From NCBI GenBank assembly GCA_001600415.1, contig BCJX01000017.1, positions 675,005 through 739,004 on the forward strand: a stretch of DNA of 64,000 nt, read 5' to 3'. Shown here in pieces: positions 45,869-57,614 of the stretch. The stretch's first letter is position 1. The number at the start of each line of letters is the position of its first letter. The DNA is from Pascua guehoae (Eukaryota > Basidiomycota > Tremellomycetes > Trichosporonales > Trichosporonaceae). Below the pieces are notes generated by a model, which saw nothing but the letters and a program-made list of their open reading frames with translations, was not told the origin of the DNA and did no database searches. The translations under genes and the position numbers were made by a program.

Positions 45869-47888
45869 ATGCGCGCTTTCCTCTCCATTGCGGTGTTGTG
45901 GTTTGGAGCGGTGTCTGCCGCGCCAAGGGCGGAGTTATTCAATTTGACCCTCTTGGATACCGACCCCATGGTGATGTTTCGCAGGAGAGGACACGGTCAA
46001 AAATGGGGATTGCTCGATCCGCACGTGGATCTCCTTTCAACAAACGTATCTGTAGACGTATTCGAGTCCTACACTGATGAGGCTTCTGCTACCTCGGAAC
46101 CACCTCGACTTGGAATCGGCACCTCATACACAAATGTCAACAGCTCCACGGCTATGGTCAACGGTACCGTCGTCCAAGTTTCTTGCATCAGCACAAACAT
46201 CATGTTCTACGGTCATGTACAAAGAAAGGACGGGACTATCTACCGGGGTACCGATTGGCTGTGGCTAGGAAATGGCTTCACGACCTCGTCATGGACTGGT
46301 AATCTCCTCACGGACCCCACACAAGGGGACCAGGGGCTTACTTTCACCAACTGGATCCTTTACACCTACAACGACGACAACTTCACAATTACGTCTGTGG
46401 ACGTTGAGATGGAAATGGTTCACAGTGCACCTTCAATCGACGAGGTACCTGTGCATAGTGAGCTCATGGTGGTCGATAATGCCATGAATCCGTTCTTTCG
46501 AGGCTCGGAAGAGTGGAGCATTACCAAAGAGCTGGGTCGGGCTGGTGAGTTCCCCTACTGGATGCTGGGGAGCCAATATACTAGTTCCTAACGGACCAGA
46601 TGCGGTCGGAGGCTCAGACAATTATCCACATGCTCGGGGGACGACACCATTATCGTTTCAAACACCCTCGAACACGTCGTTCCTCATGCTCAACGGCACA
46701 GTCCTTTCCACCGGCGGCGGATCGTACAATGTCACCATCGACCCTCCTCCATCTGCCCAAATCATGAACGGATCGCACATTGATGGTGTCTTTGGGCCTT
46801 TCAGGACCAATAAAGCGTTCGACAGGCGTGCTGTGCTCTTCATTTCCCCGCTTGACCCTGTCATAAATCACACGATCACGGTCACTCCGGTGCCCAGAAA
46901 TGGGAGCTTCGGGCCCGTTGGTGTACACAGCGCTCATTTCTACTCGTCCACTTGGTGAGTCACCGCAGCCAACATACGCACCGCTCGGGAACTCATTCTT
47001 GAGGGACGGTACGGACGTAAATGCGCCTACGAATGGTACATCACCCAACTCAACCAATCCAAGCAGCGACGCGACATCCTCACCTGCATCAACGAATAAC
47101 GGACGTCGATCCAACGTGGCTGCGATAGCCGGCGGTATTGTACGTCGCTCGTGTGAGAATCGGGTACTAACACTAAGGTTGGTGGTGTGATGGGAGTGGT
47201 CATCGCGGCGATGGCAATCTGGCTGTGCGCTAAGCATCGCAAGAAGTGAGGACGATCTTACCTTCAGCACTCGCTTGTTCTTTGTTGACATTCTAGGCAT
47301 GCAGCACGGCCTGAGGCTGTGCAAATGGACCCGCATTTCCTGGACGACGCCCCCCTTTCTACGTCGATGCAGTCTACAGGCAGCAACGGGGTACAGTGAG
47401 TTGTAGGACACCCAAAGGTTCTGAACACAACTGACCATTTCAGGAGGTCTCACAGAGCGCAGGCGCCACGGCAATGGCCCCCAAGGCCAGAGAACCCGAG
47501 ACCAGCTGAGCTACTAGATTCGTTTTCCTCCCAATCGTCTGATTGGAACCCCTTTGCTCCCATATCCGAGACGTCATCGAGTGGGGAGGCGACGACAACA
47601 GCAGAGACGATTGAAGCCTTATCGCCTCCACGCACAGCGAAACCGAGCCGTTCGATCCGCGACCGCCGCGGCCGGATGGCAGCAGCGCTTCGTGCTCGAC
47701 AGCGCCGACCTCTTTCGGTAGACTACGAACAGGAGAGCGACGCCGGACGCTTGGTCGAGATGCCCGTGTGCACAATGGATGCTGCCCCCCCAACGTATAA
47801 CCCCGACTGGGTGGAGATGGAGGCAGCGAGCGACGGACGCCTAGGCGACCTTCAGCACCCGAGGCTGCTTTCTAATGGTGGTGATTGA
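45869..47888 (+). CDS. Single-pass cell-surface protein, LLDTDP ectodomain, PPxY tail (intact paralogue D)
   Basis: Six exons (45869..46544, 46585..46954, 47004..47139, 47178..47245, 47297..47395, 47444..47888) join in phase to 597 residues. Order: signal peptide (MRAFLSIAVLWFGAVSAAPR); two-part, Asn-glycosylation-rich, beta-strand-like ectodomain (ELFNLTLLDTDPMVMF ... MVNGTVVQVSCISTNIMFYG ... SDNYPHARG ... FLMLNGTVLSTGGGSYNVTI); Ser/Thr/Asn stalk; one membrane span (IVGGVMGVVIAAMAIWLCA) with KHRKK stop-transfer; cytoplasmic tail of about 190 residues with ELLDSFSSQSSDWNPFAPIS and, near the end, MDAAPPTYNPDW. PPTY is a PPxY motif, the known ligand of WW domains such as those of Nedd4/Rsp5 ligases. 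The first-frame model at 45749 has more N-terminal residues, but the signal peptide fits ATG 45869. Basidiomycetes carry families with DDTDP-type ectodomains of unknown function; membership is my inference. Confidence 0.85.
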
Positions 47889-48077
47889 CACTTGGCTGAA
47901 TGGCAACTGGCTTCATTTGTCCAGATCCCCTTAATCCGCACTTCCTATCACGTCACTGTAAGCGGCCTCATCAGTGGTCGTGGAAGATCCATAATGCATA
48001 TCAAGCAGTACATGCCAGCACGACTGCGCCGTAAAGTGTTTGTGCCGAAGGTGAAGCAGCGCTGAGTGCTTACTTGC

Positions 48078-49537
48078 TTAGAGAGCTTGCAGGGCCTTTT
48101 TGTACGCATCACCTGCCTCGCTAAATGGTCAGCCATGATCTGCATTGAACGCCAGGTGGCGGACACTTACGAAAGACTTCCATCGCTTGTCGCCAGGACC
48201 CAAGCATTGTCGAGGCCCTGTCCATTGGAGAAGGCATAGGCTGCCACGCGATCGTCCTTGTCGAACATGGGCACAACCTTTGCAATGAAGTCTGTGATCT
48301 CGCCGATGTCGGTGCAGGGCTCGAATTTATCCTTGTTGGGGCCGGCGGCGTCGTTGACACAAGCAAATTCGGTAATCCACAACTTCCTCTGGCCGAACTT
48401 CTCATAGTAGTAAGTGATAGCCTCTTCAACAGCCTCCGGCGTGTTTTTGTTGATGTGGACATTGGTGATATCCCATTGCCCACCCAGACTCTCGAACTCC
48501 GTGAGCCAGGTCTCGGCAAGCTGCTTGCACATTGACGGTGAAATGATGGCCGAACCCCTCTGTTTCATGGGCATGACCTTCTCGTTCCAAACGTCGAGAG
48601 CATGCTTGGGGTCCAGCATGCCACAGGAGCCGTTGCCCTCACAGTCAGGCTCCTCGTAGCCGATGACGTAGGGGAACGTTTTGCCCGAGTCGAGGACATC
48701 TGTCTGCCAAGCGTTCCAACGGGGGTTGTCGTTTTCATCGTTTGATTCGTTGATTCCCCAAAGCATGGGCACTGCGATGGCGTTGACGTCGTGGCCCGAT
48801 GGGTTAGGGGTCCAGTCGTACCACCAGCCAAGGAGGCCATCGAACTGCTCAATGTTGACACCCGACGAAAGGCCGGCCTTTTTGCCGGGAATGGGGTTGC
48901 CCGAGTAAGTGCCCTGGGATCCCGTCGTAGCCGGGGTGTTGGCAGACCCCGAAGCGGTCGGAGTCGAGGCAGAACCAGCGGAGCTCTTCACGGCGACAGA
49001 CGAGGCAGCGGGCGCCGCACCCGAGTCGACGGCAGCGGGTGCACCACCAGCGGGACTGGCGTTGGCCTTGCCCTTGGGGGTGGCGACGCTAACAGCGGCG
49101 CTGGGGGCGGCGCTCGAGGCGGCGCTCGAGGCGGCAGGGATGGCCGAGCCGGCACCAGCCGAGCCGGACGAGGGGGTCGGGGGGGTCGAGGCCGTCGAGG
49201 CCGTCGAGCCAGCAGCCGAGCCAGTCGAACCAGCCGAGTCCTTGGTGGCGGTCGAACCAGTCGAGTCCTTCGAGCCCGTGGAGCCGGTCGAACCAGTCGA
49301 GCCGGCACCAGGACGGACCTTACACGACCCGCCGCGCTTGTCCTTCCTAATCCAGACGTTCGGGTCACGCTTCGAGCGGCGCATGTTGGGCTCCTCGCTG
49401 CGGTCGATAATGTTCACGGGACCGTTAGCCGCGCGGGCGGCGTGGCGGTGCGCGAGGCCGCGGTGGCGCGGCTGGACGTGTGTGCCCGACACGGTGGCCA
49501 GGAGGCCCACGACGGCGATGAGGGCGGAGAGCTGCAT
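48078..49537 (-). CDS. GH128 beta-1,3-glucanase-like secreted protein
   Basis: Two exons (49537..48171, 48120..48078), 469 residues. Signal peptide MQLSALIAVVGLLATVSG, then a basic propeptide-like part (residues 20-72), a 130-residue Gly/Ser/Thr/Ala linker (about 78-210), and a catalytic domain (about 215-469) of the GH128 / glycosyl-hydrolase catalytic-core type (Asl1-like). Expected acid/base Glu: VIGYEEPDCEG (E296, before P). Expected nucleophile: KLWITEFAC (E390). Other landmarks are AVPMLWGIN, IISPSMCKQL and AAYAFSNGQGLDNAWVLA. The 50-nt intron restores the C-terminus SEAGDAYKKALQAL. It probably acts on cell-wall beta-1,3-glucan; wall attachment through the long linker is inferred. The linker is a site of GGSTGST-like length variation. 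Confidence 0.9.
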
Positions 49538-51443
49538 CTTGCTGTTTGGTGTCGCGGTGGGTGTCGCGGTAGGTGTCGCGGTAGGTGTTTGAGGTTACAG
49601 GGGTACACGGGACAGAGAGTGAGGGGGCTACAGCGACCGCAATGAATGTGGGCCGAAAGAGTGTCGTCTGGGGTTAGCTGGTAGGCTGGGACATGCTGGA
49701 GTCGCGAGCGGTCGGTCGTGTGACTACCTCGTGAAGATCTGCAGGGTGGTGGACGTCCCCGGGCAGCGAGCACGGGCTGGGTGATCGTCCCGACATGCGC
49801 ACAGTCGTTCACGACGAGTGGGGAGCACCGTGCGTGCGTCCTCAGAACAAGAACTCGGTACTCACGATTCCAAGCCAGTTGGAGTCGAGAGAAGACGAAG
49901 GAGGGTGAAGAGGAAGAGGGAGACAAAGTCGAAGAATGGAGATGTAGTTTGAAAGAGGGGGGTGAAAGACGGACCGGGGAAGGAAAGACGGTTTGCACTC
50001 TTCTGGTGTCTGGGCACATCTTGCCGTCTTGGCTGTCTATTGTTCATGATTCAACCCCCCGCCTGCGACCTGTGACCCCGCACTGTGTGCGCCCCGCCGC
50101 ACGCCATTGCCCTGGATTAACCTCTGTGTGCCGAACGGATGCACATTTCTATAATTATCTGCAACAGCAGCTTTCAGGGCAAAGCCAAGGGTGAAGCAAG
50201 GGGTGGACAGTCTGGGCGATGCAAAGACTGCACTGCAAGCACTGCCCTGCACCTTTGTCCCCTTTCTCCCTGCCAAACGCATGTCCACACTCGACCCCAA
50301 GACGCACTTCTGGCCTTCTGGGCCTGGCCGGATGGATGCTGTCCTATGGCAGTGCGTGTTGCATGATGCAGTGCATTGAAAAGGAGCCGCACCGCGCCTC
50401 CCCCTCGTGTTCCCCCGTCGCTGCCCCTGGCGTATGATTACCCTCTGGCCTCTGGAACCTCTGGGCCCGTGCGCGTCCCGCATTGTGCCTTGGTGCCGGT
50501 TTCTGCCTCCCGCCGCGTACCTCGTTCTGCCATGGTCTGAAGCACCCCAAATACAACTCTCCCTGCCTGTGCACGAGGGGCCATCGCTCTGCTGGGTCTG
50601 GAACACGCATGCATCGCCGTCATCGCTCACCAATCACCATCCACCATCCCATCGCGTCTACCGCGGATCGCGTGCGCCGCACCTTGGGTATGGGTAGCTT
50701 TTGTGCACTGAATTCGCGACGCGTCCGTCTTGGTATTGACCCTGAAGACCGACCCGAACGTGCGTAATCTAAGTGACCCCAAAATGGGCTGCTTCCCTCT
50801 CGCCTCTGGCCTTATGCCCTTTGGATTTACTGGGTTCCAGACGCGGGCAGGTTCTGGGGCGCGAAAAGGTTAACATGAACAAAGTCTGCCTAGGCAATCT
50901 AGCTCCAGGCACGGCTCATCTTTGGCACGCGTCGTGCACTCTCGACCACTTTTGACTCGTCGCGTCTCGTCCAATGCAAGTGGGTGCCACTTTACCGTTA
51001 CCCAGCACTTGGGGAATCTCACGATTAAACATACACTCAAAGCCTCATATGCAGAGGCACAAGTTAACTCATGTTCGACCAACAGCTGTCGGTATCATGG
51101 GAGGCACATCTGGTCACACATGACCGCACAGGACACGCATCATGGCTTGCTCGCATAAAGAAAAGCCCACTCCGAGATCCGGCGATGGCGACCCCGCCAA
51201 ACTCCGCAACGCCGCATCGCAACACCAAAGTGTGCCGGCCGAACACACATGCAGCATCAAATACATTATTCCGACTCGTTACGCGTCCTGTCCGAAACTT
51301 CTGGGCAGGGAACGCCGTCCGCCACGTGCGCCACCGCCACGTTCCGCCACCCAAGCAAAGGGAGCGATGGCCCCAATCTACGACATGAGGTTGATCAGAC
51401 CGAGCTCCCTGCAGGTTGTCAGTTTCAAGGTCACCCCGCATTG
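49538..51443. other. Intergenic, 1906 bp
   Basis: Immediately after the GH128 start (upstream side) GTGTCGCGGT repeats occur at about 49547-49590. A 198-codon minus ORF at 50037-50633 is Arg/Gly/Cys-rich with no motif and is not supported. No gene seen. Confidence 0.45.
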
Positions 51444-53947
51444 CTAAGCCCTGCGCCACATTGGCCACATTACTGACTGCTTGACCTGGTCCCCGACAGG
51501 CATGCTCCCGTACTCTTTCTGGGGGCCGAAACGCGCCTCGGCCTCGTCGCGCAGCTTGGAGATGGGGGTGAGTTGGAAGTCGGGGGTGAGGTGCCAGAAC
51601 TGATGTCAGCTGAACCCGTCAGTCGATAGCTCACGAAGGTGGACGAGATGCGGATCAACGGACGACCGGGGTGCTCAGCCTTGCGGCGTTTGATGGCCTG
51701 GTGGGTTAGCAACGTCGGCGGTTGTAGGTACCCACGGCCAGAGTCGCCTCATTACAGACCACCTCGTGGAACCCGGCTGCTGTCAGCTTCAACTCGTATT
51801 AAGAGGCCCACCCTTGATTAGGCCGCCCGTAAGCCACTCGAGCTGCTTGCCAGCCTGTACAAGGAGGTGGCCAGGGGGCACGCGGGCTGGCATGCGCTTG
51901 CCCGTGTTGCGGGCCCAGATGTTCACTAATGTTAGGTCGGTTCAAGTACCGAGGAGGGTGGCAACTTACAGCCAGGGTACCGCGACTGGCCATGGATGGT
52001 GAGGAAATTGAGGTCCGTGTGGAAGCCTGCATAGATGCTGCGTAGGTGAGCAACCAGCCGGACCCTGACACCTACTCGTTCAGTTCGCCATACTTGACCA
52101 GGTCGGTAGCAGTAGGGGCGAGAAGATGCGCGCTGTCGGGTTAGATGCGATATGCCTACAAACCCACCCATATCGTCCTGCGTCGAGGAAGGTCTTCTCC
52201 TCCAGTCCCAAACCAGTCGCGACCATCCTCGCGACACCCTCGACGCTGCCGTCAGTACATCACCATAACTCCCAACGCACGCTTGCTTGATGTGGCCGCC
52301 CCAGTCGGCGACACGCTCCTCCCATTCGGGGAACGCGGCTGGGACCACATTCGGTGCGGTCGAGTAAGGGAACTTGGAGTCGTATGGCGGACGCTCGGCC
52401 ATGCGGTGGAAGAAACTGTACGTTAGAGTAAAACTCTGCCTGTGTCTGTCCACGGCTACTGGAGTGCCACAGGGGAGTGGGGGATGTGCAGAGAGGAGGT
52501 TCGGACATTGATCAAGACCTTCCGTATCAAGGAAGGAATGCAGTGCGTTCCGGGTTCCCAGCTCTGACGGACCTCGTCCCACGGCACAGCTCTCAGGTTG
52601 ACTCGCAAATAGCAGAGGCCGAGGACACTCGGCAGGGGACGTTCTGCAACACTCGCACTTACCGGCACTTGGGGTCCGCAAACTCGGTCGTCAGATCCAG
52701 CGGCCGCTGATCCGGCGCGAGCTCTGCAATGATCGACTGGCACTCGTCGTCATGGCTGCACTTTGGCTTTTCGGTGTTCTCGAGCGTGACTCCCTGTGGG
52801 GTGTTAGAAGAGTGAGGAGGGAAGAGGGAGTCGTGAGGTGTTGGTGTGGAGAGGAACGAAAGAGAAGTGGAGGGCAATCAGGTCTTGGTGTGCGGAGGGC
52901 AATGCGCGGTCCAAGGAATAACAAAAGGTGAAATGTACGAGAACGAATCGCCAGGGGGGCAGAATGGAATAGCAACGCAGAAGTGGGGAAGAGAGAGAGA
53001 GATTGTCAAGAAGAAGGAAGCGAGGAAGATATCCGACCACAAAGGCAGTCGATCAAGGAAGGCATGGACCGACCCGCGACAGAGCAGCGAGGGAAGGCAA
53101 CAACCTCCATCAGGCATGCGCAGCACCTGGTGCGTGGAGCATGGTGCGGAGCGCCATGGCCATTGTATCCCAGCCACGCCTGAGCAGCTGCGCATGCTTC
53201 ACATGGCCCTCCCTCCTGGGCCTACAGTCGCCACTCGCTGATGGCTGTGGGCATCTCTGCTCGCCATCTACACGATACCCAGATACCCGCTGCTGCCTCT
53301 TCCGACCGCATGTCGGAATAAGTACGCTGTACGCAGCATTCCCAGCGGCCAGCATGGGGTGGCAGACACGAGGATGTGCCACGCAGGCCACGGGAAGCGA
53401 GGAGGGTCAAGCACGGTTTCGACTCCTCACCGCATGCCAGCAGCACCTCGCCAAACCAGAACGGGCGCAAGCCAGCCACCCACAGATAAACCGGCTTGCT
53501 ACCCTCGGCGTGCGCTGGATGCCAGTTGACACCGATAAGAGCACCCAGCACTTGCTGGCACGCTCGCCCGGCCCAGCACCAAGCCGTTGCCACCCCTCAA
53601 GAACACTCCTGTCATCACTCTCGCACTCCATCCCCCCTCTCTATCGCGCTCCCACATGAGGCCATCCCCCGCCCCCGCCCCTACGTCCCACACCGACGAC
53701 CACCACTCACGACCTGGTACCCCAACTCGGGCCGCTCATCAACCTTGAGCACCTCGTCATCCTGCGCGAAATAGTCCTCAAAGAGGTCGAGAAACGCATC
53801 ATTGGCCGCCGCCGGCGCCCGCGAGTCGCGCACCACCAGCGCGCCCGTGAGGATGAGGCTCTCGGCCGCCGCGCGCGCCTCCTTGAGGGCGGCCGGCGAC
53901 GTCGGGTCGGCGAGGTACGTGTCGAGCGAGACGACGGCGGGGTCCAT
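51444..53947 (-). CDS. 2-oxoglutarate/Fe(II)-dependent oxygenase (isopenicillin-N-synthase-like fold)
   Basis: Ten exons (53947..53711, 52793..52663, 52415..52281, 52245..52168, 52132..52076, 52037..51970, 51925..51812, 51776..51736, 51697..51635, 51599..51444) join in phase to 359 residues. N-terminal part: LTGALVVRDSRAPAAANDAF, LDLFEDYFAQDDEVLKV, RPELGYQVGVTLENTEKPKC. Core: GAHLLAPTATDLVKYGELND, then GFHTDLNFLTIHGQSRYPGL (first two Fe ligands, HxD), NIWARNTGKRMPARVPPGHL, LVQAGKQLEWLTGG, AGFHEVV (third ligand His) and RPLIRISSTF (2OG-binding Arg). The substrate is unknown. Odd points: intron 1 is 917 bp, while several other introns are exactly 35 nt. The exon-1 assignment, 0.9 kb away, rests on phase and on how naturally YQV|GVT reads. 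Confidence 0.88.
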
Positions 53948-55377
53948 GGTGTCGGTGTGTAGGTTCTGGGCGCGGGGGTTGGGAGAGGTGTGAGGATGTG
54001 AGTGGGGGCAGTTGGGTTGTGGACGTTGTCGACTGTCGACGCTGGCAAACTCTTTATTTTTACGGATGCTCGAAAGTACCACCCGCCTGCGGCATGCACC
54101 AGGTTTGTTGATCTTGCTCCACATGCCCCAGATGTGCCCCACATGGTGCACCCTCCCGCCGGCCAACCTGCCAATGCCAAGCCGCCCAGTGGTCCGCATA
54201 AACGAGGGTGGAGGTGCGGAAATTGCCTCCGACGCGCGGAAGTGGTCGCCGACGGTCGGCACAGGGGCCTTTGTCGGTGGTCTCCGTGCTCATCGGCGTG
54301 GCCATCTCCGTGCTCGTCGGGGTGGGGCACGCCATGTCCGTCCTCGTCGGCGATGCGGTAGTATTGCTGGATCGCTCCTGCTTGCTACATGCTGCAGGCT
54401 TCCACTGCTGGCACTTGCTTTGGGGTTCGGGTGAGTTTCGGCGTGTTCTGCGCGTGTATGAGCTGGGATCGGCCATTTTGCCGATGCCCAACCGCTCGTT
54501 GCTGGAGCGCCTCGAGTGAACGCCTGCGGATGAAGACTACATGACTGGCGTCTGCTTCAGCTGCTTATATAACCGTAGTCACACAGGTACTGACAGAGCA
54601 CTTCCACCGCGCCCAACGTTGAGTGGTCAGTGTCACCGCCCAGAGATGTTTCAAAATACGAATAGAAGAAATCGGCCCCAACCCCCATGCCCCTTCACCA
54701 CTGGCCGTCTCAACCATCGTGCCCTGGCCGATAACTAGGGAGAGATCCAGCCTGCTTGAACAGTCGCTCGAAGGAAACAGAAACGGTATGGTTTGATCGT
54801 TACAGTCCCTAGCCCCACCTGCTTTCGAAATGATATCGGACTGTGACTGGCAATGACTGTCACTGGGTCATCGCCATGAGGGCCCAGATGTGGCAAGTGA
54901 CTCTGTGCGAGATCGAGAGAGACGGGAGCACACGTGTCGAGAGAACTCACCATGACCCACACGGTCCAGCACATGGTCTCACCTGAAGATAACCATAACC
55001 ATAACCTTGACGACAAGGCGCTCGCGGTCATCCGCTCGACGCCCAAGCGTGACACCGTCCACACGACAACAGATGACCAGCGCAAACGTAATGGCCTCCT
55101 TGAGGCCTACTACTGTATGCCGACATGTTCAAAGTCGGAGATCGGACAAGACAAGACCATGACCGAAACGCCGTCCTTGCGCTGGTATCACGCTAGCACG
55201 CTGGTATCCATGCAAATCCACACCAAAAATGTTCCCCAAGGCACAGGCACTAATTCTGTGCCACTGTGCGTTCATGTCGTGGGCGAGCGCGCCGAGGACC
55301 AATACGAGTTGTTATGTCTGCCCTGCAACTCTTACGTTCAGTGTTTCCCACAACACCTTGTCATTACTCCTGGGAAT

Positions 55378-55428
55378 CGTTGGGCCTCACGCATCGTTGG
55401 GCCTCACGCATCGTTGGGCCTCGTGCAC
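55378..55428. repeat. 17-bp tandem repeat, 3 copies
   Basis: CGTTGGGCCTCACGCAT twice exactly, plus a third variant copy, at 55378, 55395 and 55412. Confidence 0.9.
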
Positions 55429-55854
55429 CGCACCATGCAGACGCCCAATCCTGGCGACAACCAGGGCACTCAGCGCCTGCCCACTGACACGGCTCTGGCA
55501 CGGCTGTTGGCCGCTCGCCAGGATACTGACGCGTAATTCTTACGGCTGAAACGGCTGCCAGTGCTAACACGCCTTGCCACCCTCATTCCGCTCTGCGTTC
55601 CGCGGATTATAAACGTCCCAACTCTGCCTTGTGGCCATTGTCTGCGCGTGGCGGGACGGGGCGCGGGATATGTACTGATTTGTACACACCTGCGTCTGAG
55701 AGGGCCAGGGTGAAGGTGAGGCCTTTCGACACACTCCGCAAGTTGAAGCTTGCAAGAGGGCGCATTCCTCGGCACGCCCCGGCCAACCGTTGCCTATGCT
55801 GCTGCAGTGTAACGCGCCCTCCCGTTGGGCCCAGTGTGCTCTGCATATCTGTAA

Positions 55855-55900
55855 AGGCACCAGCAACGGGCACCAGCAACGGGCACCAGCAACGAAGCGA
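55855..55900. repeat. 13-bp tandem repeat, about 3 copies
   Basis: GGCACCAGCAACG-type units repeated three times, followed by GCAGCAACGAAGCG variants. Confidence 0.8.
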
Positions 55901-56080
55901 CTGCGCAGCAACGAAGCGCCCGCTCTGGGACCACTGGCCACTGGGTACATCAAAAAGCGAGCTGACGGACGCGCGTGTTCGTTTCGACCCCCCCTGCATT
56001 CTCAATACTACACTTTCGAGCTCGACGGCGTCCCAATCACCAATCAGCCCCAGCCTCAGCCTCAGCCCCAGCCCCATGTC

Positions 56081-57614
56081 ATGGAGCACGCGTACACGAG
56101 CCTCTCGCCCAAGCCCACCCGGTGGCTCCCCGGCGCGCCTGGCCGCCGCTGGCTTCTCGCTGCCGCGACGACGGTGATGATGCTAGCCGGCTGCTCGATG
56201 CTGTACATGGATCCCGGGCTGACCCTCGCGGGCCCACAGCGTCTCATGATCGTCATGGGCGACTCGCGCATGCCGACCATCCCCACCGACGCGGCCGAGC
56301 CCGTGCCGTACGTCACGATTACTACCTTGTGCGTCCTCGACTCTAGCTGGTGCTTCGCGCGCGCTGATCGGGCTCGTCTTGGGCTGACGCCGGCGGCAGG
56401 ATAAACTACCACTACGCTACCCAGACCGGCGCCGACTTTGTCTTCGTCGTCTACGACAAGCCCGAGGCGCCCCCGCCGCATACGCCCAACGACCCCGTGT
56501 GTCTCCATCCCCGGCGGGGTTGGCGCGCCGCGGGGTGGTGCAAGATCCCCGCCGTGTGGGAGATGGTGCGCGAGTATGCCCATACGGAGCATTTTATTTT
56601 CATCGGTGCGTGGGGGCAGGGCCAAATGGGCGATGTTGTCTTTTTTCTCTCGGTGGTGTCTGATCCCGAGAGCAAGACGCGATGTTGTCGTTCTTTTCTC
56701 TCGGTCGTGTCTGATCCCGAGAAAGACACGATGCGGTCGTTCTTTTCTCTCGGTCGCGTCTGATCCCGAGAAAGGCGCGATATTGTCTTTTTCGTTCTCG
56801 GTGTCCGATCCCCAGAGCACGCGCACCCCAATTAACTTTGCAGACACGGACGCGGCGTTCCGAAACGAGTCGCTGCCCCCCACGCGCCACCTCGACCACC
56901 TGACGCCATACCGGCCGATCGGGTTCGTCTCCAACGAGCCCTGGGACAGGAGTGTGTGCACGGGCTACTTTTTCCTCCGTCGCGAGGCCAAGACGTTTCT
57001 CAAGGCGTGGTGGGATACGGACGCGGGCAGGGCGAATTTGCACCGGGTGTGGGAGCAGGATGGGCTTAATTTGTTGTTTAGGCAGGGTGTTCCGCGTGAG
57101 TCTTGAGCAAGAGGGGGGGGGAGTGTCTGTGGTGGGGGGGCAAGGAGGTGGACGTGGGGGAGGGGAGGAGGGGACGGGAAGTAGAGACAGAGGGCGGTCA
57201 GAGCACAATGTGGAGTACGGGGGTAGAGCACACGTGGAGCGCGGGGCAAGAGCACTGGTGAAGAGTGCCGACGGAGAGTACGCGCAACGTACAATCCCAC
57301 TCTCACAGACGACAAAACACTCACAGGCACCCAACTGACGCACAGCAAACGAGATCACACTCGCCAACCCCCCCTACTTGGACCGCATCGTCAACCTCGA
57401 CCGCGAGCACCAGTTCCAAGTAAAAGATCGCAACCAGCTCATCCACCACGTCTCGTCCGAGGAAAAGGACCGGTACGCCATCATCCAGTCGCTGTGGCGC
57501 AACGAGGGCGTCGCGCTGGATGACCGCGAGGGGATGCAGAGGCTTTTGGACCGGGTGGATATTCGGCGCATGAATACGAGCGAGGTCGCGGTGAGGATGG
57601 AGCGTGGGGACTGA
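56081..57614 (+). CDS. Type II membrane glycosyltransferase-like (GT34/GT-A-like)
   Basis: Four exons (56081..56328, 56400..56605, 56844..57095, 57346..57614) give 324 residues. N-terminal cytoplasmic stretch, one signal anchor (WLLAAATTVMMLAGCSMLYM, about 24-43), then a luminal domain. Landmarks: INYHYATQTGADFVFVVYDK, GWCKIPAVWEMVREYAHTEH, FIFIDTDAAF (DxD-type nucleotide-sugar/Mn2+ motif at the exon 2/3 join), then GFVSNEPWDRSVCTGYFFLR and HRVWEQDGLNLLF. This arrangement resembles galactosyl- and mannosyl-transferases of the alpha-1,2-galactosyltransferase (Gma12, GT34) type, probably Golgi protein glycosylation; the exact family is inferred. Intron 2 (238 bp) is filled by an imperfect tandem repeat. 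Confidence 0.8.
56640..56815. repeat. Imperfect tandem repeat of about 50 bp with internal inverted repeat
   Basis: Four related units around TTCTCTCGG...TCTGATCCCGAGA inside intron 2 of the glycosyltransferase gene. The CTCGG and CCGAG arms within each unit can pair into a short hairpin. Confidence 0.8.

Larger units (their letters stand above)
53948..56080. other. Divergent intergenic region, 2133 bp
   Basis: Between the oxygenase (minus) and a glycosyltransferase (plus). It holds a 17-bp tandem triplicate at 55378-55428 and GGGCACCAGCAAC repeats at about 55855-55900. ORFs near 54000-54500 are mutual shadows in all frames; no gene seen. Confidence 0.45.

Noticed and set aside
41891..47888. 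Considered whether the tandem cluster is a transposon or retroelement
   Set aside because: No reverse transcriptase, transposase, LTR or terminal inverted repeats; the copies share spliced exon structure, so it is gene duplication.
48909..49645. Plus-strand ORFs of 227 and 284 codons opposite GH128
   Set aside because: Antisense of the Gly/Ser/Thr linker; the minus strand carries the signal peptide and catalytic motifs.
50037..50633. 198-codon minus-strand ORF
   Set aside because: No motif, no homology pattern, Arg/Gly/Cys composition typical of chance ORFs here.
54012..54491. Overlapping ORFs on both strands near 54.2 kb
   Set aside because: All frames are open because of GC content; none has a domain or splice continuation.
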